NCBI GenBank assembly: GCA_963837635.1
Contig: CAWINY010000006.1
Coordinates: forward strand, 682,001-746,000
Origin: CAWINY01 sp963837635
GTDB taxonomy: Bacteria > Acidobacteriota > Terriglobia > Terriglobales > Acidobacteriaceae
Direction of reading: 5' to 3'
DNA: 64,000 bases
The first letter of the stretch is position 1. Every line of letters begins with the position of its first letter. Under the pieces are notes generated by a model, which had not been told where the DNA came from, did not search any database, and saw only the letters and a list, made by a program, of their open reading frames with translations. Below, one piece after another: positions 26,219-34,631 of the stretch. Made by a program: the position numbers and the translations under genes.

Positions 26219-26404
26219 CTAACGGGCGGGAGTCGATTGCGCGTGCAGGTCGCATGCCTCGCGACAGTCTTCACAGTAGTAGAGGCTGTCTTCGCACAGG
26301 CGCACATCGGTACTGCCTTGGCAGAGGCAGCAATAGCGGTCACAGCCGCACTCCTGCTCGCGTTTTTCGCATTGCAGGCAGTGGTACTCACGAGTGAAGG
26401 TCAT
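26219..26404 (-). CDS. Cysteine-rich miniprotein, probable zinc-binding
   Basis: A 61-residue protein starting MTFTREYHCLQCEKREQ. It has eleven cysteines in CxxC-like and clustered spacings (CLQC, CGC, CCLC, CEDC), suggesting two or more metal sites. Its ATG overlaps the stop of the upstream receiver gene by four bases (ATGA), implying translational coupling. No family name is known to me. It may be a partner or output of the regulator. Confidence 0.7.
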   Translation of the reverse strand: MTFTREYHCLQCEKREQECGCDRYCCLCQGSTDVRLCEDSLYYCEDCREACDLHAQSTPAR

Positions 26405-26760
26405 GGTTCTTGTACCAGTTCCGCGATCATGTCCAGCAATAGTTTGGGGGATTGTCCCTTGGGAAGGCAAGCATCAAAGTGCTGCCGCGAGTCTTCCGGC
26501 AGGGTAACGTACGCCGACAGTAACAGGATGGGGACGCCCGGCTTGAGCTTTTTCATGCGCGCCGCAACCTCGCCGCCATGCATGCCGGGCATGAAATAAT
26601 CGAGTACCACTCCGTTGATGGAGTGACTCTGGAAGATGTCCAGTCCTGCCTCTCCGGAATCCGCGGTCAGCACTTCGTAACCGCTTCGTTCCAGCATCAG
26701 CTTGCGGATGACCAAACCGTTGGTTTCGTCATCGACGCAGAGCAAAATTTTCTTTGACAT
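26401..26760 (-). CDS. Single-domain response regulator
   Basis: A 119-residue receiver only, with acidic pocket CVDDE, phospho-acceptor Asp54 in VVLDYFMPG, Ser/Thr switch LLLSA and Lys in LPKGQ. There is no output domain, so it works by protein contact or phospho-relay, in CheY fashion. MSKKILLCVDD at 26760 is the natural start; the longer frame adds no domain. It is coupled to the cysteine-rich miniprotein downstream. Confidence 0.88.
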   Translation of the reverse strand: MSKKILLCVDDETNGLVIRKLMLERSGYEVLTADSGEAGLDIFQSHSINGVVLDYFMPGMHGGEVAARMKKLKPGVPILLLSAYVTLPEDSRQHFDACLPKGQSPKLLLDMIAELVQEP

Positions 26761-26897
26761 GGACCCTTGCGCTTTCGCTACCGGCAACCACGCCCGCCGG
26801 GGGAGGATGAGTGCGTCACGAATAGGCAATATAACGTTCCTAGTCTAGAATCTAAGCGGGCCACCTCTCAAGCGTCATCTTCTGCCACGCCATCGGC

Positions 26898-27026
26898 CGT
26901 TCTCCGTTTTCCCTTTTTGGTTCTCCATTTCTCGTTGGCACCGCAGTTTCTATGCCAGCAAACCGCAGCGCCCGCACTTGCCGCCTAGCTGTTGGGGAAC
27001 GGAGAACGGGAGCGGAGAGCGGGAAG
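26898..27026. repeat. Large imperfect palindrome of CGTTCTCCGTTTTCCC / CGGAGAACGGGAG words
   Basis: The left arm words are complementary to the right arm words around a GC-rich centre of about 70 bases. It is between divergent genes (regulator and gcvT), so it is not simply a terminator. Confidence 0.7.
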
Positions 27027-27040
27027 CTCAAAAACCAATT

Positions 27041-27070
27041 TTGACCCTGCATTTTGCCGCGTGTTAGCGT
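27041..27070 (+). promoter_or_regulatory. Weak candidate promoter for gcvT
   Basis: TTGACC at 27041 and TAGCGT at 27065, 18 bases apart, directly downstream of the palindrome. The -35 is good and the -10 poor. No glycine riboswitch was recognised in the leader. Confidence 0.3.
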
Positions 27071-27114
27071 AGGTGTTTCGTCACTCAGAAGAGTGCGGAC
27101 AAGGGAGATTGGAC

Positions 27115-28302
27115 TTGTTACACGCAGGCGAGGTTGACACCGCGCCCACCGTCCGCAAAACCGCGCTCAACGCGGTGCACCGGGCCATGGGGGCCAAGAT
27201 GGTGGAGTTCAACGGCTGGGACATGCCGGTGGAATATGCACCCCAGCAAGCGCAAAACCGGCGCGTGCCGGGGCCCCCGACCGGCGGACTCATCGCCGAG
27301 CACAATGCGGTGCGCACGAGCGTTGGCATCTTTGACGTCAGCCATATGGGCGACATCCGGCTGCGCGGCCCGCAGGCGCTGGACGCGGTTCAACGCATCA
27401 CCATGAACGACGCCTCCAAACTGGCGGTCGGACAGTGCCAGTATTCGGCCCTGCTGTACCCTCAGGGCACGTTCGTGGATGACGTTATCGTCCATAAGCT
27501 TGCCGAGAACGACTACCTGCTGGTGATCAATGCCGGCACCCGCGAAAAGGACTTCAACTGGGTCCGCCAGAACACCTGCCAGTACGATTGCGAGGTCGCC
27601 AACCTCAGCGATGATTTCACGCAGATCGCCATCCAAGGTCCGCGTGGCGTGGATACGCTGCAGAAGCTGACCGACGCCGATCTCTCCAAGGTGAAGTTCT
27701 ACTGGCTCACGCACGGCACCGTGTGCGGGCTGCCCAAGACGATGATTGCCCGCACCGGCTACACCGCGGAAGATGGCTTCGAGATCTATGTGCCGGCGGA
27801 CGAGGCAACCAGTGCCCGGGTCTGGAATGAAGTGCTCGAAGCGGGCCGGGAGTTCGGGATCACGCCGTGTGGGCTGGGTGCCCGCAATACGCTGCGCCTG
27901 GAGGGCAAACTGCCGCTCTACGGCCATGAAATCTCGCAGGACATCAACGTGTGGGAAGCGGGCCTCGACCGCTTCTGCAAAATCGACAAGCAGGGTTTCA
28001 TCGGCCAGGCCGCGCTGGTTCACGCCAAAGAAAGCGGTGTAACGCGTACGCTGGTGGGCCTGGAGATGATCGAACGCGGCATCGCCCGCGATGGCTACAA
28101 GATCTGGGACCAGGCCGGTAAGGAGATCGGCTATGTGACCAGCGGATCCTACGCGCCGTTCATAAAGAAGAACATCGCTCTGGCCTATGTGCCCCCCGAC
28201 CACAGCGCGCTCGATACGGAAGTGTGGGTCGAGATCCGCGGCCAGGGGGTAAAGGCGAAGGTGGTGCCCACGCCGTTCTATAAACGGCCGAAGAAGAGTT
28301 GA
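27115..28302 (+). CDS. gcvT: Glycine cleavage T protein (aminomethyltransferase)
   Basis: A 395-residue T protein, which transfers the aminomethyl carbon from lipoylated GcvH to tetrahydrofolate. Landmarks: MVEFNGWDMPVEY, SVGIFDVSHMGDIRL, ARTGYTAEDGFEIYVP, GARNTLRLEGKLPLYGHEIS and TSGSYAPFIKKNIALAYV. The start is the TTG at 27115 because AAGGGAG stands seven bases before it; an in-frame GTG at 27073 has no site. Between DMPVEY and EHNAVR the chain is longer than usual (QNRRVPGPPTGGLIA). First gene of gcvT-gcvH-gcvPA-gcvPB. Confidence 0.93.
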   Translation: MLHAGEVDTAPTVRKTALNAVHRAMGAKMVEFNGWDMPVEYAPQQAQNRRVPGPPTGGLIAEHNAVRTSVGIFDVSHMGDIRLRGPQALDAVQRITMNDASKLAVGQCQYSALLYPQGTFVDDVIVHKLAENDYLLVINAGTREKDFNWVRQNTCQYDCEVANLSDDFTQIAIQGPRGVDTLQKLTDADLSKVKFYWLTHGTVCGLPKTMIARTGYTAEDGFEIYVPADEATSARVWNEVLEAGREFGITPCGLGARNTLRLEGKLPLYGHEISQDINVWEAGLDRFCKIDKQGFIGQAALVHAKESGVTRTLVGLEMIERGIARDGYKIWDQAGKEIGYVTSGSYAPFIKKNIALAYVPPDHSALDTEVWVEIRGQGVKAKVVPTPFYKRPKKS

Positions 28303-28305
28303 GTT

Positions 28306-28391
28306 GTAGCGCCGGCGTCTCGCCGGCGGGTTCCGTTTGCAGCACCACGACGCAAAGTTGACGAGGCCCGCCGGCGAGACGCCGGCGCTAC
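28306..28391. repeat. Dispersed 86-bp GCGCCGGCGTC hairpin, copy 2
   Basis: GTAGCGCCGGCGTCTCGCC pairs with GGCGAGACGCCGGCGCTAC, an essentially perfect 19-bp stem plus inner pairs. Same family as 15692-15778. It lies inside the gcv operon between gcvT and gcvH. Confidence 0.9.
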
Positions 28392-28422
28392 ACAGCACAA
28401 CGAGCGACAAGAGAGAAGAACG

Positions 28423-28803
28423 ATGCCCTATCCGAACGACCGGCAATACACGAAAGAGCACGAGTGGCTCGCGATCGATGGCGACACCGGCACCATCGGC
28501 ATCACGGAGCATGCCCAGGAATCGCTGGGCGACATTGTCTTTGTTGAACTGCCCAAAGTGGGCGCTCGACTGGAGGCGGGCAAGAGCCTGGGCACGGTGG
28601 AGTCGGTAAAGGCGGTCAGCGACGTGTTTTCGCCGGTTTCCGGCACGGTGATCGCGGTCAATGAGGAATTGACCAGCTCTCCCGAAAAGATCAACAGCGA
28701 CGCGCACTCTGCCTGGATTGCGAAGGTGAAGATCAACGGCGCACCCTCGGGTCTGCTCTCTGCCGAAGAATATGAGAAGCTTCTGCAAGAAGAGGGACAC
28801 TAG
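28423..28803 (+). CDS. gcvH: Glycine cleavage H protein
   Basis: A 126-residue lipoyl-carrier protein. The lipoylated residue is Lys63 in VESVKAVSD. Flanking conserved parts are HEWLAIDGDTGTIGITEHAQ and FSPVSGTVIAVNEEL. It shuttles the methylamine group between GcvP, GcvT and lipoamide dehydrogenase. AGAGAAGAACG precedes the ATG. Confidence 0.96.
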   Translation: MPYPNDRQYTKEHEWLAIDGDTGTIGITEHAQESLGDIVFVELPKVGARLEAGKSLGTVESVKAVSDVFSPVSGTVIAVNEELTSSPEKINSDAHSAWIAKVKINGAPSGLLSAEEYEKLLQEEGH

Positions 28804-28820
28804 CCTCTGCTAGACCCATT

Positions 28821-28896
28821 TGTCATTCCGAGCGAAGCGAGGAATCCCTTTGGTTGCTAGCCGTGATAGCGATTCCTCGCTTCGCTCGGAATGACA
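28821..28896. repeat. TTGTCATTCCGAGCGAAGCGAGGAA-type hairpin
   Basis: A long self-complementary element whose left arm (TGTCATTCCGAGCGAAGCG) pairs with CGCTTCGCTCGGAATGACA. It fills the gap between gcvH and gcvPA and ends just upstream of the gcvPA start. Confidence 0.88.
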
Positions 28897-28914
28897 ACAG
28901 TTATCCACACGACC

Positions 28915-30243
28915 ATGCGCTATCTTCCCAAATCGCCCTCCGACCGCGAGCGGATGCTGCGCGAGATCGGCATTCGCTCGGTGGACGAGCTGTTTGCCCC
29001 CATCCCAGCCAACGCCCGCCTGAATCGCCCACTGGACCTGCCGCCGCAGATGTCGGAGCAGGAGATCATCGATTGGTTCCGCAAGCGCGCGCAGGAAAAT
29101 GGCAATCATTACACGCTGTTTCTTGGCGCGGGCGCCTATCACCATTACCGGCCGGTAGTCATCGACGCGCTCATCTCGCGCGGCGAGTGGTTCACCGCCT
29201 ACACACCCTATCAGGCGGAGATCTCGCAGGGCACGCTGCAGGCCATCTTCGAGTTTCAGTCGATGATCTGCGAGCTCACCGGCATGGACGTGGCCAACGC
29301 CTCGATGTACGACGGTTCCACCGCGACCACCGAAGCCGTGCTGATGGCGCATCGCGTGAATGGCCGTAACGGCGTGGTGGTGGCGCGCAGCGTGCATCCC
29401 GAGTATCGCGAGGTGCTAAGCTGCTACGCCAAGAATCAGCAGATGCCGATCGCCGAAGTCGGCTTCGGCGACGATGGCCGGGTTAACCTCGCCGCGCTGG
29501 ATCAGGCCATTACCGAGAGCACGGCCTGTGTGCTCATCCAGTCGCCGAACTTCTTCGGCACGCTGGAGGATGTTGCCGCGTTGGCGGAGATCGCGCACAA
29601 GAAGGGCGCGCTGCTGGTGGTTTCGGTGTCTGAGGCGCTGTCGCTGGGCATTGTGAAGCCGCCCGCCGAGGCCGACATCATCGCGCTCGAACTGCAATCG
29701 TTCGGCGTGCCCCTGAGCTACGGCGGTCCTTATGCCGGGGTGGTCGCCAGCAAGGACAAATTCGTGCGCCAGCTACCGGGGCGTCTGGTCGGTGAGGCCC
29801 GGGACAAGCAAGGAAGGCGCGGCTTTGTGCTGACGCTCGCCACGCGCGAGCAGCACATACGCCGCGAGAAGGCGACTTCGAACATCTGCACAAACCAAGC
29901 CCTGATTGGGCTGATGACGAATATCTATATGACCGTCTACGGACGCGAAGGCTTGAAGGAACTGGCCACGCGCAACCTGGCGAAGACCGCCTACGCGGTC
30001 GAGCAGTTCGGCAAGAGGGCGAGGGTGCTGTTCCCGGGAGCGCCGCGCTTTAACGAATTTGTGGTGCAGACGGAAGAAAATCCCTACGCCATCAACGAAC
30101 GGCTGCTCCGGCAGCATATCCTCGGAGGCCTGCCGACGCTGAAGAAGTTCTATCCCGAGTTGGGGAATGCTTCGCTGTGGTGCTGCACGGAAATGGTCAG
30201 CCGCGAAGCGATTGACACCGCGGCGCAGGCGGTGACCCTATGA
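28915..30243 (+). CDS. gcvPA: Glycine dehydrogenase (decarboxylating) subunit 1
   Basis: A 442-residue N-terminal half of the split P protein. It starts MRYLPKSPSDRERMLREIG at 28915; an ATG at 28891 lies in the repeat. Conserved segments: FLGAGAYHHYRPVVIDAL, TAYTPYQAEISQGTLQ, ANASMYDGSTATTEA and SYGGPYAGVVA. With GcvPB it forms the PLP-dependent decarboxylase that loads GcvH. The stop overlaps the gcvPB start by four bases. Confidence 0.95.
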   Translation: MRYLPKSPSDRERMLREIGIRSVDELFAPIPANARLNRPLDLPPQMSEQEIIDWFRKRAQENGNHYTLFLGAGAYHHYRPVVIDALISRGEWFTAYTPYQAEISQGTLQAIFEFQSMICELTGMDVANASMYDGSTATTEAVLMAHRVNGRNGVVVARSVHPEYREVLSCYAKNQQMPIAEVGFGDDGRVNLAALDQAITESTACVLIQSPNFFGTLEDVAALAEIAHKKGALLVVSVSEALSLGIVKPPAEADIIALELQSFGVPLSYGGPYAGVVASKDKFVRQLPGRLVGEARDKQGRRGFVLTLATREQHIRREKATSNICTNQALIGLMTNIYMTVYGREGLKELATRNLAKTAYAVEQFGKRARVLFPGAPRFNEFVVQTEENPYAINERLLRQHILGGLPTLKKFYPELGNASLWCCTEMVSREAIDTAAQAVTL

Positions 30244-31742
30244 GCACGAAAACGGCCAGCACCCAGGTCAATCGAAACGAAGACTTGATTTTCGAGCACT
30301 CGTCGCCCGGGAAGAAAGCCTACAAGCTGCCGCCGAATGACGTGCCGGAGGTTGATCCTGCAAAGCTGCTCGGCAACCTGGCGCGCCAGGACCTCGGCAA
30401 TATGCCGGAGGTGAGCGAGATCGAGATCGTCCGCCACTTCACTCGGCTTTCGACCTGGAACTATGGCGTTGACACCGGCATGTACCCGCTGGGCTCCTGC
30501 ACCATGAAGTACAACCCGCGGGTGAACGAGTTCGTGGCGCGGCTGCGCGAGCTGGCCAACGCCCATCCCTACCAGCCGGAGAAGATTTCACAAGGCACGC
30601 TGCGGATCATGCAATCGTTGTCGCGGGCGCTGTGCGAGATCACCGGCATGGACGCGATTACGCTTCAGCCCGCGGCCGGCGCGCACGGAGAACTGACCGG
30701 CATCCTGCTGGTCCGCGCGTATCTGGAGTCGCAGGGGAACCCGCGCAAAAAGATCCTGATCCCGGATTCGGCGCATGGCACAAATCCGGCCACCGCGGCC
30801 ATCGCGGGCTACCAGGTCGAGAACCTGAAGTCGAATGCAGAAGGCAGGGTGGACCTCGACGCACTACGCGCACAGGTGAACGAAGACGTTGCCGCCCTGA
30901 TGCTCACCAATCCCAGCACGATCGGCGTGTACGAAGCCAATATCCAGGAGATTGCGGAGATCCTGCACGCGAAAGGCGCGCTGCTTTACATGGACGGCGC
31001 GAATATGAACGCGCTGGTCGGTATCACGCGCCCCGGCGACAACGGCGTGGACGTCATGCACCTGAACCTGCATAAGACGTTCTCCACGCCGCACGGCGGC
31101 GGCGGTCCGGGCTCGGGGCCGGTGGCGTGTAAGAAAGTCCTGGAGCCGTTTCTGCCGGTGCCGATCCTCACAACCAACGCTGACAAGACACTTGGCCTCG
31201 ACTACAACCGGCCGCAGTCGATCGGCCGGGTGCGGGCCTTCTATGGCAACTTCGGCATGCTGGTGCGCGCGCTGGCGTACATCTATGCCAACGGCCCCGA
31301 CGGCCTGAAGCAGACCACGGAAGACGCGGTGCTCAACGCCAACTACATCCGCAAGAAGCTGGAAGGCATTTACGAGCTGCCCTACAAGACGCCGACGCTG
31401 CATGAAGTTGTTTTCAGCGACCGCCTGCAGTTGGCCCATGGAGTGAGGACCGGTGACATCGCCAAGCGGCTCATCGACTATGGTTTCCACCCGTATACGG
31501 TGTCGTTTCCGATGATCGTGCCTGGCGCGCTGATGATCGAGCCCACCGAGAGCGAGTCGAAGGAAGAGCTCGACCTGTTCATCGAGGCAATGAAGGCCAT
31601 CGCGGAAGAATGCGAGAACGAGCCGCAAACCGTGCTCCATGCGCCGCACACCACGCGCATCTCGCGCCTGGACGAGGTCGCTGCTGCCCGAAAGCCGGTG
31701 CTGCGCTGGACACCCGATCAGGCCGAGGCGGCCGGAAAATAG
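30240..31742 (+). CDS. gcvPB: Glycine dehydrogenase (decarboxylating) subunit 2
   Basis: A 500-residue C-terminal half of split P protein. It holds the PLP Lys in HLNLHKTFSTPHGGGGPGSG, and also YPLGSCTMKYNPRVNE and PDSAHGTNPATAAIAGY. Its ATG overlaps the gcvPA stop (ATGA), ensuring coupled synthesis of the two halves. The split arrangement is typical of Acidobacteriota, Firmicutes and Thermotoga. Confidence 0.96.
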   Translation: MSTKTASTQVNRNEDLIFEHSSPGKKAYKLPPNDVPEVDPAKLLGNLARQDLGNMPEVSEIEIVRHFTRLSTWNYGVDTGMYPLGSCTMKYNPRVNEFVARLRELANAHPYQPEKISQGTLRIMQSLSRALCEITGMDAITLQPAAGAHGELTGILLVRAYLESQGNPRKKILIPDSAHGTNPATAAIAGYQVENLKSNAEGRVDLDALRAQVNEDVAALMLTNPSTIGVYEANIQEIAEILHAKGALLYMDGANMNALVGITRPGDNGVDVMHLNLHKTFSTPHGGGGPGSGPVACKKVLEPFLPVPILTTNADKTLGLDYNRPQSIGRVRAFYGNFGMLVRALAYIYANGPDGLKQTTEDAVLNANYIRKKLEGIYELPYKTPTLHEVVFSDRLQLAHGVRTGDIAKRLIDYGFHPYTVSFPMIVPGALMIEPTESESKEELDLFIEAMKAIAEECENEPQTVLHAPHTTRISRLDEVAAARKPVLRWTPDQAEAAGK

Positions 31743-31901
31743 AGCATCGGACGTCGTGAAGAACCTTTTCACCGCCGAGGACGCGGAGAACGCAGAGGAA
31801 AACCGCAGCGGTTCTCATTGGCTTTTTTCTGTGATTCTGTCGCCTGCCCGCCAAGGTTGGGCAAACGGGGTACGGCAAACGGAGAACGGGAAACGCAACG
31901 G
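31743..31901. other. Short intergenic region with CGGAGAACGG words
   Basis: Contains ACGCGGAGAACGCAGAGGAAAAC and GGCAAACGGAGAACGGG words related to other repeats in the window, but without a matching opposite arm. No gene. Confidence 0.45.
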
Positions 31902-32138
31902 ATGCTCAACCTAATCAAGTTTCTCTGGAACTCCACCCGGGGCTATCGCCTCGCACCCTGGCGAAGTCCGTATTTGCGCTGGCGAATCGAGACCTACTGC
32001 GGCGTCAAGATGGACCAGATCGGATTCCTCGAGTTCTGGGGATTTCTTTTCCGCCAGCGCCACGAATTAGTCCGGTACCTGAATTGGACGGCGCAGATGG
32101 ACCGCTACGCCCGGGAAAAGCCCAAAAATCCGTTCTAG
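31902..32138 (+). CDS. Small conserved hypothetical protein
   Basis: A 78-residue basic, aromatic-rich protein: MLNLIKFLWNSTRGYRLAPW, then SPYLRWRIETYCG and FLEFWGFLFRQRHELVRYL. No membrane helix is obvious. The composition is not that of a chance frame. I have seen proteins of this appearance in Acidobacteriota, but no function is known. Confidence 0.7.
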   Translation: MLNLIKFLWNSTRGYRLAPWRSPYLRWRIETYCGVKMDQIGFLEFWGFLFRQRHELVRYLNWTAQMDRYAREKPKNPF

Positions 32139-32149
32139 TAAGCGGGAAC

Positions 32150-32224
32150 GCGAGGTCCCCTTCGGCTTCGCTCAGGGCAGGCTTTCGACTTGCCCGGCAA
32201 ACCCGGGCTCGCTGAGGATGACAG
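32150..32224. repeat. Degenerate GAGGTCCCCTTCGGCTTCGCTC hairpin repeat
   Basis: Relates to the GTCATTCTGAGC family, with a truncated left end and a GCTGAGGATGACA right end. Confidence 0.55.
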
Positions 32225-32369
32225 CCTTTATCAGCAATACTCCTGGGCGCACTGCCCTGGAATTGGCTGCCGCTTCGGTTTTTGACAATGACGAAATCTG
32301 GAACGTTCACCCTGGAGGTTGTTCATGCTGAAAGGAATGGGTGTGGTCCTCCTCCCGGGCACCTGTTCC

Positions 32370-32398
32370 TTGACAGTGCCGGAGGCCCCCCGTATTCT
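32370..32398 (+). promoter_or_regulatory. Sigma70-type promoter for yceD-rpmF-plsX-fabD
   Basis: Perfect TTGACA at 32370-32375, 17-base spacer, TATTCT at 32393-32398. It stands about 100 bases before yceD. It is one of the two best promoter matches in the window. Confidence 0.65.
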
Positions 32399-32500
32399 TG
32401 AGCTTTGCCCTAGCGCGTTTCTTGTTGCTAGTCTTGCGTCCGAAGACGGCAAGCAGGGCAAACGGCCTACAACGGTGTGGGGGGCGGTGCGGTCTCTTCG

Positions 32501-33049
32501 ATGTTGATCAAAGTGCAAGATCTGGAACTTCGTCCGCTGGACTTTGACGAGGTATTCCAACCTGGGGCAATCGACCTGGGGCAGGAGTTACATCAACAGA
32601 CGCTTCTGACCTGCGGCGGGCGCGCGGAGTTGCTGCGCGAGCATATGGGCCGGCGCCAGAGTATCGAAGACATTCGCCTGACTGGCGACTTTGCCACCCG
32701 CCTGGAAATGAGCTGCGCGCGTTGTCTGGAACCAGTCACGCAAGAGGTGGCCCGGAGCTTCGACCTGCTCTATCGCCCTCAAGGCGCTGACGCCGGCCGG
32801 GCCGAACGCTCGGTGAGCGACGCCGAGGCCGAGATCGGTTACTACACGGGAGAGGGTCTGCTGCTGGAGGACGTGTTGCGCGAGCAACTCCTGCTGGCCA
32901 TGCCCCTGAAAACCGTTTGCCGCGAAGACTGCAAGGGATTATGCCCGCAGTGCGGCAAGAACCTCAACTTCGAATCGTGCTCCTGCGTTCCGCACGCCGA
33001 GGCGCGTTGGGGCTCGCTGAACGAGATCCGGGACAAGCTGGAAGGCTGA
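32501..33049 (+). CDS. yceD: YceD/DUF177 family protein
   Basis: A 182-residue protein starting MLIKVQDLELRPLDFDEVF. It has the DUF177 core (TGDFATRLEMSCARCLEPV, then LLLEDVLREQLLLAMPLKTVC) and a Cys cluster CREDCKGLCPQCGKNLN typical of the long form. It is found almost universally before rpmF. Its plant and E. coli relatives affect 23S rRNA accumulation. The ATG at 32501 lacks a strong ribosome-binding site. Confidence 0.9.
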   Translation: MLIKVQDLELRPLDFDEVFQPGAIDLGQELHQQTLLTCGGRAELLREHMGRRQSIEDIRLTGDFATRLEMSCARCLEPVTQEVARSFDLLYRPQGADAGRAERSVSDAEAEIGYYTGEGLLLEDVLREQLLLAMPLKTVCREDCKGLCPQCGKNLNFESCSCVPHAEARWGSLNEIRDKLEG

Positions 33050-33068
33050 GTCCGCTGGGCACGGCAGG

Positions 33069-33218
33069 CTAAAACCCGCCACAGAGACACCGAGCCACAG
33101 AGGAACAAGTACCAGAAGGTCCAGGACGAAGCATCGAGCGAGATTGGTTTTACGAAATTAGAAACCGGAACTAGAAACTGCATTCTCTGTGTCTCTGTGA
33201 CTCTGTGGCAGGTTTTAG
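33069..33218. repeat. CCACAGAGACAC-family hairpin, copy 1
   Basis: CTAAAACCCGCCACAGAGACACCGAGCC-type left arm pairs with the right arm ending CTCTGTGGCAGGTTTTAG. The centre is unrelated sequence of about 70 bases. It lies between yceD and rpmF. A second copy is at 63641-63714. Confidence 0.85.
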
Positions 33219-33249
33219 CGAAGGCAAACGAGAATCACGAGGTTTTTCC

Positions 33250-33435
33250 ATGGCAAATCCAAAACGGCGGCATTCCACACGGCGCACCGCCATCCGCCGC
33301 TCACACGACCACCTGAGCGCGCACTCGCTCTCCGAGTGCCCGAACTGTCACGAGCGCAAGATGCCGCATCGCGTTTGTCCCAAGTGCGGCCATTACAAGG
33401 ACCGCGAAGTGATCGCGGTCGAGACCGAAAGCTAA
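33250..33435 (+). CDS. rpmF: 50S ribosomal protein L32
   Basis: A 61-residue protein, MANPKRRHSTRRTAIRRSHD, with the zinc-binding form of the protein: CPNC and CPKC pairs. Start at 33250. Typical place between yceD and plsX. Confidence 0.97.
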   Translation: MANPKRRHSTRRTAIRRSHDHLSAHSLSECPNCHERKMPHRVCPKCGHYKDREVIAVETES

Positions 33436-33451
33436 GGCGGGTCCAGGGCGC

Positions 33452-34507
33452 ATGCGTACCGTTATTGCCCTCGATGCGATGGGTTCGGATCGAGCGCCGA
33501 AACCAGAAATCGAAGGCGCAATCCTCGCCGCCCGCCAATACGGGGTGGAGATCCTGCTGGTCGGACGCAAGGAAGAGCTGCAGGACGAGCTGGCGGAGCA
33601 CACCGGCGCTTCCATGCTGCCCATCGAAATCGTGCATGCCCCGCAAGTGATCGGCATGGAGGAGAAGGCGGCGCAAGCCGTGCGTAGCAAACGCGACTCT
33701 TCCATGCGCGTGGGCCTGCGCCTGGTGCGCGAGGGCCGCGCCTCCGGCTTTGTCAGCGCCGGCAACACCGGCGCCGCCATGGCCACCGCTAAGATGGTGC
33801 TGGGCACCATCCCCGGGGTGGACCGTCCCGCACTGGCCGCTGTCTTTCCCACCGCGAATGGCTCCCCGACGCTGATGCTCGACGTGGGCGCCAATGTCGA
33901 TGTCAAGCCGCAGAACCTGGAACAGTTCGCCATCATGGGCGACATTTACTACCGGGCCGTCTTCGGCGTGGATCGGCCGCGCGTCGGCATCCTTTCCATC
34001 GGCGAAGAAGAATCCAAGGGCAATGAACTCACCCGCACCTCCTTCGCCCAACTGAAGCAACTACCCTTGCACTTCATTGGCAACGTCGAGGGACGCGATC
34101 TCTACAACGGCAACGTGGAGGTGATCGTCTGCGACGGTTTCACCGGCAACGTCGCGCTGAAGGTTTCCGAAGGCCTGGTGCAGACCGCACGCTCCATCTT
34201 GAAGGAAACCCTCCAATCCACCATCACCCGCCAGTTCGGATATCTGTTGGCGCGGCGGGCCTTCGAGGATTTCAAGAAGCGGCTCGACTACTCGGAGTAC
34301 GGGGGCGCACCGCTGCTAGGGGTTAAGGGCGTTGCCATTGTCGCCCACGGCTCGTCGAATTCCAACGCCATTAAGAACGCGATTCGCGTGGCCGGGGAAA
34401 TCGCCCGCACCGGCATCGTGCACAAGATCGAGCGCCACTTGGCCCTGACGCGCACGGACCAGCACGAGCAGCACTCCGCCCGCGAACACTCGCACTTGGC
34501 CGAGTAA
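33452..34507 (+). CDS. plsX: Phosphate acyltransferase PlsX
   Basis: A 351-residue enzyme that converts acyl-ACP to acyl-phosphate for phospholipid synthesis. It begins MRTVIALDAMGSDRAPKPEI. Family segments: GFVSAGNTGAAMATAKMVLG, LMLDVGANVDVKPQNLEQFA and VCDGFTGNVALKVSEG. Only 16 bases separate it from rpmF. The C-terminal tail (QHEQHSAREHSH) is His-rich and not conserved in the family as I know it. Confidence 0.96.
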   Translation: MRTVIALDAMGSDRAPKPEIEGAILAARQYGVEILLVGRKEELQDELAEHTGASMLPIEIVHAPQVIGMEEKAAQAVRSKRDSSMRVGLRLVREGRASGFVSAGNTGAAMATAKMVLGTIPGVDRPALAAVFPTANGSPTLMLDVGANVDVKPQNLEQFAIMGDIYYRAVFGVDRPRVGILSIGEEESKGNELTRTSFAQLKQLPLHFIGNVEGRDLYNGNVEVIVCDGFTGNVALKVSEGLVQTARSILKETLQSTITRQFGYLLARRAFEDFKKRLDYSEYGGAPLLGVKGVAIVAHGSSNSNAIKNAIRVAGEIARTGIVHKIERHLALTRTDQHEQHSAREHSHLAE

Positions 34508-34556
34508 GGTCGTTTGTTTTGGCCGCTGATTACGCTGATGAACGTCGTTGGCCCTT

Positions 34557-34618
34557 GGTCGTTAGTCGTTAGCACGCAACGTCCACAAGCTTTAGCGAAC
34601 GACTAACGACTAACGACT
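34557..34618. repeat. Tandem-word hairpin GTCGTTAGTCGTTAG / CTAACGACTAACGAC
   Basis: A perfect 15-bp stem (34558-34572 with 34603-34617), each arm made of two copies of the 7-base word GTCGTTA or its complement. The right arm ends next to the fabD ribosome-binding site, so folding could affect fabD translation. Confidence 0.9.
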
Positions 34619-34631
34619 GAAAGAGGCCGTA

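Noticed and set aside
26761..27114. Glycine riboswitch before gcvT
   Set aside because: No tandem aptamer-like conserved cores could be seen; the region is taken up by a large palindrome.
27118..28800. 560-codon minus-strand frame across gcvT and gcvH
   Set aside because: Opposite two certain glycine cleavage genes and crossing the hairpin between them; no ribosome-binding site or domain.
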